A stretch of 5,184 nucleotides of DNA from Pseudomonadales bacterium (GTDB lineage Bacteria; Pseudomonadota; Gammaproteobacteria; Pseudomonadales; Azotimanducaceae). Where the stretch lies: NCBI GenBank assembly GCA_028822125.1, contig JAPKEK010000241.1:1-5184 (forward strand). The letters are read 5' to 3'. Below the pieces are notes generated by a model that saw only the letters and a list, made by a program, of their open reading frames with translations, did no database searches and was not told the DNA's origin. A program made the translations under genes and the position numbers. Positions 1-5,184 of the stretch are shown here, one piece after another. How positions within the stretch are numbered: the stretch's first letter is position 1; the number at the start of each line of letters is the position of its first letter.

Positions 1-2
1 CG

Positions 3-557
3 GTCGGTAGAGGACTGACCTCGGTCATGCATATCTGCGATGACGATGGCAACGAGTTGTCGCCCGGTGAGTCAGGTACCATCTACTTTGAAGGTGGCGG
101 CGAATTTGAGTACTATAATGATGCAGAAAAAACAGCTGAATCACGCCATGAGAAAGGCTGGTCAACGCTCGGTGATGTCGGTTATATGGACGAAGAAGGT
201 TACCTGTATCTGACTGACCGGAAAAGTTTCATGATTATTTCCGGGGGCGTCAATATTTACCCGCAGGAGACAGAAAATCTACTGGTCACCCATCCGAAAG
301 TGATGGATGTGGCAGTATTTGGAGTCCCTAACGAGGATTTTGGTGAAGAAGTCAAAGCTATTGTTCAACCCATTGACTGGGATCATGCCGGTGAGGCGCT
401 GGCGGCAGAGCTTATTGAATTCTGCCGGGACAACATCTCTCATCTGAAATGCCCGAAGAGCGTCGAATTTGAAAGAGAATTGCCGCGCCATCCAACCGGG
501 AAGCTGTATAAGCGACTGTTAAAAGATCGATACTGGGCGGATCAAAAGCCGACCTGA
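3..557 (+). CDS. Acyl-CoA synthetase (AMP-forming), C-terminal part
   Basis: This is the last 184 residues of an adenylate-forming acyl-CoA ligase, which activates a carboxylic (probably fatty) acid with ATP and CoA through an acyl-AMP intermediate. The frame is open to the left edge, so the ATG at 27 is internal and the real start lies outside the window. Visible ANL-superfamily motifs, in order, are the A7-type STLGDVGYMD (about residues 54-63), the hinge/A8 region LTDRKSFMIISGGVNIYPQE (about 70-89), and the A10 motif HPTGKLYKRLL (about 163-173), whose Lys is the catalytic lysine of the adenylation half-reaction. Between them lies the small C-terminal domain with VAVFGVPNEDFGEEVKA. The C-terminus is complete, stopping at TGA 555-557. 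The hinge sequence resembles FadD/CaiC-like and bile-acid or fatty-acid CoA ligases. The substrate cannot be assigned because the acyl-binding pocket is outside the window. The gene converges on the minus-strand unit that follows. Confidence 0.93.
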   Translation, partial: VGRGLTSVMHICDDDGNELSPGESGTIYFEGGGEFEYYNDAEKTAESRHEKGWSTLGDVGYMDEEGYLYLTDRKSFMIISGGVNIYPQETENLLVTHPKVMDVAVFGVPNEDFGEEVKAIVQPIDWDHAGEALAAELIEFCRDNISHLKCPKSVEFERELPRHPTGKLYKRLLKDRYWADQKPT

Positions 558-629
558 TACTCGGGTAAGCACTATCTCCGAGGCGTTTGAGTGCGGCATT
601 GGCCTGATGCCTACTTGGTCGATGGATTG

Positions 630-1523
630 TCACTGCATGAGCAAGTTAGCCGGTGCATACTGGTCGGTCAGTGGCGGAACAGTTTCATCCCAATCCCGGG
701 TAGTCGCCATATATCTGGGAAAGTCCTCGATGTTGATGTAATAGGGCGACAGGCGATGAGCAAGTCGTTTTGCCCGCCCAGCTAGAATATCTCGGGAAGG
801 CAATGGCTGCGGTCCTGATATAATGACTCGGTTGCCGGTCAGAGGCATTTTAAAGTTAAAGAAATTACCAAAAACTGAGCTATAAGTAACTGATTCATAG
901 TGATATAGTTTGGATGTTGAGAAGGTATTGGCGACCACCACACCGGTGCTCGTGAGTAAAGATCTGACTTCTTCAAGAAATTCTCGGGTCATCAGGTGCT
1001 CCGGGATGTACTCACCGGTAAACGCATCAAGAATAATGACGTCGTAGCTGTTTTTCCTGATTTGGGCTCTTTTAACGAAGACCCGAGCGTCGGCAATGCT
1101 GACCTTGACCTGGTCGGATTCGTTGAATTCAAAGAATTGCTGCGCCACGCGGTACACCGCGGCATCGATTTCAACAACATCAATAATGGCGCTGGGAAAT
1201 AACTGGCTTAGTGTTTTTGGTAAGGTGCCACCGCCTAGGCCGACAATTAGAATGCTTGCTGGGTTGTCCTGTAATAGCAACGCAGCAAAAGTCATTTTCG
1301 TGTAAGGGAATATGACCTCCTGAGGTTTGTCCAAGTTGATGCAGGACTGGCGAGAGTCCCTGCGCCTCATCGTGAATACAAGGCATCTACGGTCCCGTCC
1401 TTCCCTGACTTCAATGTTTCTATAAAGTGATTTTTCCTTGTGGATTACTGAATCTGCCTGAGCTGCCTGACCCAGCAGGGTTAGGCAGGCAAGGATGGCT
1501 GCCGCTACTACAGACCTGCTCAT
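630..1523 (-). CDS. Spermidine synthase-like (PABS fold) protein with N-terminal hydrophobic segment
   Basis: A 297-residue protein of the spermidine/spermine synthase-like family, a Rossmann fold that binds SAM or decarboxylated SAM. Residues 1-23 (MSRSVVAAAILACLTLL then GQAAQA) form a signal peptide with an AQA/D cleavage-like site, or a single membrane anchor. Then follow the N-terminal EKSLYRNIEV strand (31-40), the glycine-rich nucleotide loop GLGGGTLPKTL (95-105), the acidic ribose-binding end EID (118-120), IADARVF (143-149) and LDAFTGEYIPEHLMTREF (165-182), with Asp166 at the catalytic position. The end LTDQYAPANLL matches the usual C-terminus of membrane-fused family members. The ATG at 1523 is preferred over the upstream in-frame ATG at 1571: AGGGA lies 9 bases upstream, it overlaps the previous gene's stop as ATGA, and the extra 16 residues are not family-like. 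The loop reads GGGT rather than the GGGDG of true SpeE, so aminopropyl transfer is uncertain. It is probably coupled to, and partnered with, the membrane protein upstream. Confidence 0.85.
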   Translation of the reverse strand: MSRSVVAAAILACLTLLGQAAQADSVIHKEKSLYRNIEVREGRDRRCLVFTMRRRDSRQSCINLDKPQEVIFPYTKMTFAALLLQDNPASILIVGLGGGTLPKTLSQLFPSAIIDVVEIDAAVYRVAQQFFEFNESDQVKVSIADARVFVKRAQIRKNSYDVIILDAFTGEYIPEHLMTREFLEEVRSLLTSTGVVVANTFSTSKLYHYESVTYSSVFGNFFNFKMPLTGNRVIISGPQPLPSRDILAGRAKRLAHRLSPYYINIEDFPRYMATTRDWDETVPPLTDQYAPANLLMQ

Positions 1524-2158
1524 CTGAAAGATTCCCTGCCAATCCACAGGGCTGCCATACCGGCGGCGCATAGAACGAGAATCATCGAGATGACGATGGT
1601 GTTCATTTCAAACCATAGAACCAGGTAGAAGGAAGTCAGCAGCGTGCCCAGTGCACTACCCAACGTGGACACAAAATACAGTCCGCCGGCGACCTGGCCA
1701 CTGTGCCCCGCATTTTCGACCATGAGCCTGACCGAGTAGGGAGCAATCATCCCGAGAATAGCAGTAGGAACAAAAAACAGCAGGGTGGATGCAATTAATG
1801 AACCGTATCGGGGATCCTCTATCTGGGTGAAGACTGATTCCATGGCTAGGTTAGAAAAGAACACGATGGGTAATAGAGCAAGGGCCGCTAACAGAAAAAA
1901 AATGCCGAACTTGAACAGGTCTGGATTTCGCAGAGAAAGTTTGCCACCGATCAGGTAGCCAGTGGATAGGGCCACCATGAAGATACTGATGATGCTGCCC
2001 CAGACGTAGATGCTGCTGCCAAAATAAGGCGCTAGAATACGACCGCCCAATAATTCGACTGACATGATGATAAAGCCACTGGTAAAAGCAAGGCTCATGA
2101 CTAACCCCTGGGATGTGATCGTCCGAGCTGGAAGGACGTTGACGGCAGTACTGCTCAT
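1520..2158 (-). CDS. Six-helix membrane protein, N-terminal half of fused spermidine synthase-type proteins
   Basis: An inner-membrane protein of 212 residues (224 if the in-frame ATG at 2194 is used). Six hydrophobic helices are visible, numbered from the 2194 start: about 30-50, 60-84, 94-116, 132-155, 168-192 and 197-218. FTSGFIIMSVELLGGRILAP, the SSIYVWG...STGYLIGGKL stretch, PTAILGMIAPYSVRL and GGLYFVSTLGSALGTLL match the conserved pattern of the membrane domain that is normally fused in front of a PABS domain. Here that domain ends at TGA 1522-1520, overlapping the start of the PABS-like gene by four bases. The ATG at 2158 is preferred because AGAGATAGG lies just upstream (2171-2163) and a TATACT -10-like box (2191-2186) would place the transcript start downstream of the 2194 ATG. 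That ATG also has no visible ribosome binding site. The molecular role is unknown; scaffold, transporter or anchor for the partner are all possible. Confidence 0.82.
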   Translation of the reverse strand: MSSTAVNVLPARTITSQGLVMSLAFTSGFIIMSVELLGGRILAPYFGSSIYVWGSIISIFMVALSTGYLIGGKLSLRNPDLFKFGIFFLLAALALLPIVFFSNLAMESVFTQIEDPRYGSLIASTLLFFVPTAILGMIAPYSVRLMVENAGHSGQVAGGLYFVSTLGSALGTLLTSFYLVLWFEMNTIVISMILVLCAAGMAALWIGRESFR

Positions 2159-2185
2159 AATACCTATCTCTGGGTGATCGGCTGC

Positions 2186-2191
2186 AGTATA
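2186..2191 (-). promoter_or_regulatory. Possible -10 box for the membrane/PABS unit
   Basis: TATACT on the minus strand is one mismatch from the TATAAT consensus. Transcription would begin near 2179, leaving a leader of about 20 bases before the ATG at 2158. No good -35 hexamer sits 16-18 bases upstream; the best windows there (TATGCT, TTATGC) are poor. The call rests on the -10 alone. Confidence 0.3.
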
Positions 2192-2250
2192 CATGATGGT
2201 TATTTACAAGCATAAGAATCTACTGCAATGTGTGCCTCAGAACCGCTTTT

Positions 2251-2280
2251 ATGTCAGAATAGCGTCCGAATAATTATTAT
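2251..2280 (+). promoter_or_regulatory. Possible promoter of the ABC exporter operon
   Basis: ATGTCA (2251-2256, four of six matches to TTGACA) and TATTAT (2275-2280, five of six matches to TATAAT) are separated by 18 bases. Transcription would begin near 2287, only a few bases before the TTG start at 2292, giving an almost leaderless message. This fits the lack of a visible Shine-Dalgarno sequence but is speculative; TTTACA at 2203-2208 is another -35-like element without a good -10. Confidence 0.22.
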
Positions 2281-2291
2281 GGTTTACCTGA

Positions 2292-4067
2292 TTGAAATCC
2301 CTTCTGCGATTATTGCCTTATCTTAAGCCTTATAAGGGCCAGGTGATTGTTGGTTTCGTGGGGTTTTTCGGGGCGCGTCTTTTTGAAATCAGCACCTATT
2401 ATCTTGTCGCTGAAGGTATTGATGCCATTGGCGAGATGCTGTCTGAGTTACCAGCAGCATTTCCCTACTCGGTGGGTGAAATTGGCTTGTTCATTGTGCT
2501 CACCGTGCTGCTGAGATTTGTATTTGTGGTTCAGGCCCGTCGGGCTTTTCGCCGGGTAGGTCAACAAGTCTCCTTTGATCTAAGAGAGCAGTTATTCGCA
2601 TCGGTTCAGCAACAAGGCAGTGATTTCTTTTCGCGTATTGGCGTGGGCGATATCATGACCCGCGCAATCCAGGATATTTCACTGGTTCAGCGGCTGATTG
2701 CTTTCGGCCTGATCCAGATAGTCATTATGGTGTATGCGCCGCTGTTTGCCTTGTCTGCCATGTTCGTGAAGTCGGTGAGTTTAAGCCTGCTGATACTGCC
2801 ACTGCTGCCTTTGATTTACATTTATGCCCAATGGGTTGCAACTAAAATGGCCGTTACTTCAAAGGCCGTACAGGAGTCATTGTCCGAACTTGCTGCCCAT
2901 ACCCATGAAAACCTCAGTGGTATCCGGACAATTCAGGCCCAGGCACAGGAAGAAAATGAAATAAGACGTTTTTTTCGAACCAACGATCAGTATGCCAGCG
3001 CTTTCTACGAACAGGCCCGAATTGGTTCTTTAATGTCTGCCTGGATGCCCTGGCTGACCGCCTTGTCACAACTGACTATTATTGTTTACGGTGGTCACCT
3101 GGTGTTGATCGGAACTTTATCCGTTGGTGATCTGATTTTCTTCCTGGCATGCTTAAACATGTTGTTGCAACCGATCAGAATGGCGGGATTTTTCATCACC
3201 CTGGTTGCCAGGGCAAGTGTCGGGGTCGATCGGCTCTGTGAAATATTTGATGCGCCTGCGGAGATTGTGGACCAGCCCAGTGGACGCACCGCTGCCAGCA
3301 TACGAGGGAGTTTTGTTATCCGCGACCTGAGTTTCACTTATCCCAGGAGCCCACATCCTGTGCTGAGTAATATCAGTCTTTCCATCAAAGCCGGGGAATC
3401 CATTGGTATTGTCGGCAGAGTGGGTTCGGGAAAATCTACCCTGTTAAAGCAGTTTACTCGAATGCTGGACCCACCAGCGGGCACCTTATTCCTCGATGAC
3501 ATTGATGTCAGGGAGTATCCGTTAGCGCTACTAAGATCGCAGATTGCGCAGGTCCTTCAGGACCCTTTCCTGTTTGGCGAGCCACTTCGTAGTAACATCA
3601 GCTATGATGATCCTGAGCGCGACCTTGAATTTATCTGGGAATCAGCCGATTCGGCAGCCTTGCGAGGAACGATAGAGGAGTTCCCCAAGCAGATGGAAAC
3701 GCTAGTTGGTGAGCGAGGGGTTACCTTAAGTGGCGGCCAGAAACAGCGCACAACCCTGGCTAGAGGTTTAATCCGGGATTCAGCCGTGCTTATTCTTGAT
3801 GATTGTTTCAGTTCCGTTGATACCGAAACTGAAGAGCACATCTTAAGCCGGTTAAAACAGCTGCGAGACGGTAAAACCACTATTTTGGTCAGCCATCGAG
3901 TGTCTACCCTAAGGCATACCGATCGTATCGTCGTGTTGGAGGAAGGTCGTATTGCAGAGCAGGGAACGCATCGTCAGCTACTCGACCTTGATGGTATCTA
4001 TGCGGAGCTGGAACGCCTGCAGACGCAGGGCATGTCGCCTGCTAAGCCCGTAGCAGAGCCGGTGTAA
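2292..4067 (+). CDS. ABC exporter half-transporter, MdlA/YheI-like subunit with degenerate Walker B
   Basis: A complete type I (ABCB-like) exporter half-transporter of 591 residues, the usual length for the family. The membrane domain has about six helices (near 17-40, 62-82, 135-157, 159-181, 246-270 and 275-300). Its conserved cytoplasmic loops include DFFSRIGVGDIMTRAIQD (111-128) and ENLSGIRTIQAQAQEENE. The ATPase domain shows A-loop Tyr350, Walker A GRVGSGKST (375-383), Q-loop Gln423, signature LSGGQ (479-483), Walker B LILDD with Asp503, D-loop SSVD (507-510) and H-loop His535. The catalytic Glu after Walker B is Asp504, as in the degenerate subunit of heterodimeric exporters. The start is TTG at 2292: the codon just before it is an in-frame TGA, and KPYKG near the N-terminus fits the family. 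No clear ribosome binding site precedes it. The partner gene begins one base after the stop. The substrate is unknown. Confidence 0.93.
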   Translation: MKSLLRLLPYLKPYKGQVIVGFVGFFGARLFEISTYYLVAEGIDAIGEMLSELPAAFPYSVGEIGLFIVLTVLLRFVFVVQARRAFRRVGQQVSFDLREQLFASVQQQGSDFFSRIGVGDIMTRAIQDISLVQRLIAFGLIQIVIMVYAPLFALSAMFVKSVSLSLLILPLLPLIYIYAQWVATKMAVTSKAVQESLSELAAHTHENLSGIRTIQAQAQEENEIRRFFRTNDQYASAFYEQARIGSLMSAWMPWLTALSQLTIIVYGGHLVLIGTLSVGDLIFFLACLNMLLQPIRMAGFFITLVARASVGVDRLCEIFDAPAEIVDQPSGRTAASIRGSFVIRDLSFTYPRSPHPVLSNISLSIKAGESIGIVGRVGSGKSTLLKQFTRMLDPPAGTLFLDDIDVREYPLALLRSQIAQVLQDPFLFGEPLRSNISYDDPERDLEFIWESADSAALRGTIEEFPKQMETLVGERGVTLSGGQKQRTTLARGLIRDSAVLILDDCFSSVDTETEEHILSRLKQLRDGKTTILVSHRVSTLRHTDRIVVLEEGRIAEQGTHRQLLDLDGIYAELERLQTQGMSPAKPVAEPV

Positions 4068-4068
4068 G

Positions 4069-5184
4069 ATGAATACTATTACCAAGGCTGAAAACACTAA
4101 GCCCGGCAAAGAGCGCGATCATGCCATGTTTGATGCGGAGCTTTCTGGTGCAGTACTTAATTTTCACTTACTGAAACGCATTGTTTCGTGGCTGAAACCC
4201 TACCGCATTAGATTGCTGGTCAGTGGCGTGCTGGTGTTAATCGCCAGTTTCACATCGGTGGTTATGGAAGTGGTGATCAGCAGAGTCCTGGTGGACTATA
4301 TCATCGTTGGTGATGCTAATAGCGTCATGCCGGATCTCGGTATGATCGAGGTGACTCAATCGGTAGAAGCACTGTTTGCATTGCCGCCTCTGTATGCAGC
4401 CGGTGTTATTTTCTTTGTCTTGATGAGTCTGTCAGCCGTGCTGGGTCACTGGCACAGGTTGACTTTGATTGACGCGATTGTACGGGCATTGAGGGATTTG
4501 CGGCAGGACCTGTTTTCTCACCTGGAGAGTCGTCCCAGTTCTTTTTATGATCGAGTTCCGGTGGGAAGGATCATGACCCGGGTGACCAATGATGTTGAAG
4601 CTCTTTATGAGATGCTGCGGGGAATGGCCAGCCTGCTGGGTGAATTCGTGCCGTTTCTGGTTGCCTTGACCATTATGCTGTCAACCAGTGTGGAGCTGAC
4701 CGGTATTTTATTATTGCTGGTGCCTATTGTTGGTGTGGCTACATTTTTTTTCAGAAGGGCAACCAGGGAAATTTTCCGGCGGGTCAGGAACAGTGTTTCC
4801 TCTTTGAATCAGTATCTTCAGGAAAACCTGTCGGGTATGCAGGTTGTACAGCTGAGCCAGAGGCAGGATCGAAATAGATCAGAATACACCAGGATTAATA
4901 AAGAGAACCTGAATCAGGAATTCAAGTCCATCGACCTGGCGACTTTTTACGGTGCCTTTAATGATTCTCTGTCCTCCATTGGGCTGGGAATTATTATCTA
5001 CTATGGGGCAGGCGCGGTAGTGCAGGACGTTATGTCTCTGGGTGGCGTTATTCTGTTTACCCGGTTCATGAATATGTTATTTACGCCGGTTGTGATGCTC
5101 GGTGAGCAGTTGAATGTGCTGTTTAGAGCAATGGCAAGCGGCGAACGTATTTTCCAGGCGCTGGACTGGGATGAGCAGATTCAC
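4069..5184 (+). CDS. ABC exporter half-transporter, MdlB/YheH-like subunit, 3' truncated by window edge
   Basis: An open frame from ATG 4069 to the last base of the window gives 372 residues: the whole membrane domain but no ATPase domain, which must lie beyond the edge. A cytoplasmic N-terminal stretch of about 45 residues ends in LLKRIVSWLKPYRIRLL, followed by helices near 49-70, 107-127, 185-207, 208-230, 294-318 and 322-345. SSFYDRVPVGRIMTRVTNDVEAL (157-179) and the coupling-helix segment QENLSGMQVVQL (251-262) are typical of the partner subunit in heterodimeric exporters. ASGERIFQALD (356-366) is the usual link into the ATPase domain. The start lies one base after the stop of the upstream half-transporter, and no strong ribosome binding site is visible, so translation is probably coupled. 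The prediction is that its ATPase domain carries the intact catalytic Glu missing from its partner. Confidence 0.92.
   Translation, partial: MNTITKAENTKPGKERDHAMFDAELSGAVLNFHLLKRIVSWLKPYRIRLLVSGVLVLIASFTSVVMEVVISRVLVDYIIVGDANSVMPDLGMIEVTQSVEALFALPPLYAAGVIFFVLMSLSAVLGHWHRLTLIDAIVRALRDLRQDLFSHLESRPSSFYDRVPVGRIMTRVTNDVEALYEMLRGMASLLGEFVPFLVALTIMLSTSVELTGILLLLVPIVGVATFFFRRATREIFRRVRNSVSSLNQYLQENLSGMQVVQLSQRQDRNRSEYTRINKENLNQEFKSIDLATFYGAFNDSLSSIGLGIIIYYGAGAVVQDVMSLGGVILFTRFMNMLFTPVVMLGEQLNVLFRAMASGERIFQALDWDEQIH

Larger units (their letters stand above)
2159..2291. other. Divergent intergenic region, AT-rich, with 10-base palindrome
   Basis: These 133 bases separate the minus-strand membrane/PABS pair from the plus-strand ABC operon and must hold the promoters for both. 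They are visibly more AT-rich than the flanking genes. A perfect 10-base palindrome, AATAATTATT, lies at 2269-2278, directly upstream of the ABC gene and overlapping its best -10-like sequence. It may be an operator or only an AT-rich melting region. No riboswitch-like structure or long inverted repeat was recognised. Confidence 0.6.

Noticed and set aside
558..629. Short inverted repeats between the convergent genes (CTCGG/CCGAG at 560-564 and 578-582; GGCAT/ATGCC at 595-599 and 607-611) as a bidirectional terminator
   Set aside because: Both stems are only five base pairs and neither is followed by a T-run on either strand, so an intrinsic terminator cannot be supported.
591..785. Plus-strand 64-codon open frame over the 3' end of the PABS-like gene
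   Set aside because: Most of it is antisense to the conserved C-terminus of the real gene, it has no convincing ribosome binding site, and the product shows no recognisable feature.
996..1202. Plus-strand open frame inside the PABS-like gene
   Set aside because: It is antisense to strongly conserved motifs of the real gene and has no recognisable family features.
1482..1523. Lipoprotein signal (ILAC, Cys13) in the PABS-like protein
   Set aside because: The Cys sits in the middle of the hydrophobic core with LTLL after it, Leu at -2 is atypical, and the AQA/D site further on is a better cleavage site.
1520..1571. Programmed -1 frameshift joining the membrane and PABS-like proteins
   Set aside because: The two frames overlap for 52 bases, but no canonical X XXY YYZ slippery heptamer is seen, and the downstream ATG has its own ribosome binding site. 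Coupled re-initiation at ATGA explains the layout better.
3602..3880. Minus-strand open frame of 92 codons opposite the ABC ATPase domain
   Set aside because: It lies opposite the signature and Walker B coding sequence, is rich in Ser/Arg as expected of an antisense shadow, and matches no family.

Overview
This window looks like ordinary chromosomal sequence from a Gram-negative bacterium, most likely a gammaproteobacterium. That is inferred from roughly balanced base composition, dense gene packing and the protein families present; no rRNA or other taxonomic marker is available. No tRNA, rRNA, CRISPR array, insertion sequence or phage feature was seen.

Layout from left to right: (1) the C-terminal end of an AMP-forming acyl-CoA synthetase on the + strand, entering from the left edge and stopping at 557. 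(2) A short convergent gap, 558-629, without a convincing terminator. (3) A two-gene minus-strand unit. Its promoter-proximal gene (about 2158 down to 1520) is a six-helix membrane protein, and the distal gene (1523 down to 630) is a spermidine-synthase-like (PABS fold) protein with an N-terminal hydrophobic segment. The two overlap by ATGA, and together they resemble the two halves of the single-chain 'fused membrane/spermidine synthase' proteins. (4) A divergent AT-rich intergenic region of about 130 bases. (5) A plus-strand operon of two type I ABC exporter half-transporters: a complete 591-residue protein (2292-4067, TTG start) and, one base after its stop, a second half-transporter (from 4069) that runs off the right edge before its ATPase domain.

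The ABC pair looks like a heterodimeric exporter of the MdlA/MdlB (YheI/YheH) type. The first subunit has Asp instead of the catalytic Glu after Walker B, as expected of the degenerate partner. Its substrate cannot be read from the sequence. The membrane protein and PABS protein are probably translationally coupled and act together at the inner membrane. Nothing directly links the two operons beyond their shared divergent promoter region.

No clearly new system is evident. The item most worth a second look is the split membrane/PABS gene pair: the break falls in the loop before the last hydrophobic segment, the SAM-binding domain is predicted to follow an export-type signal, and its glycine-rich motif lacks the Asp typical of true spermidine synthases.
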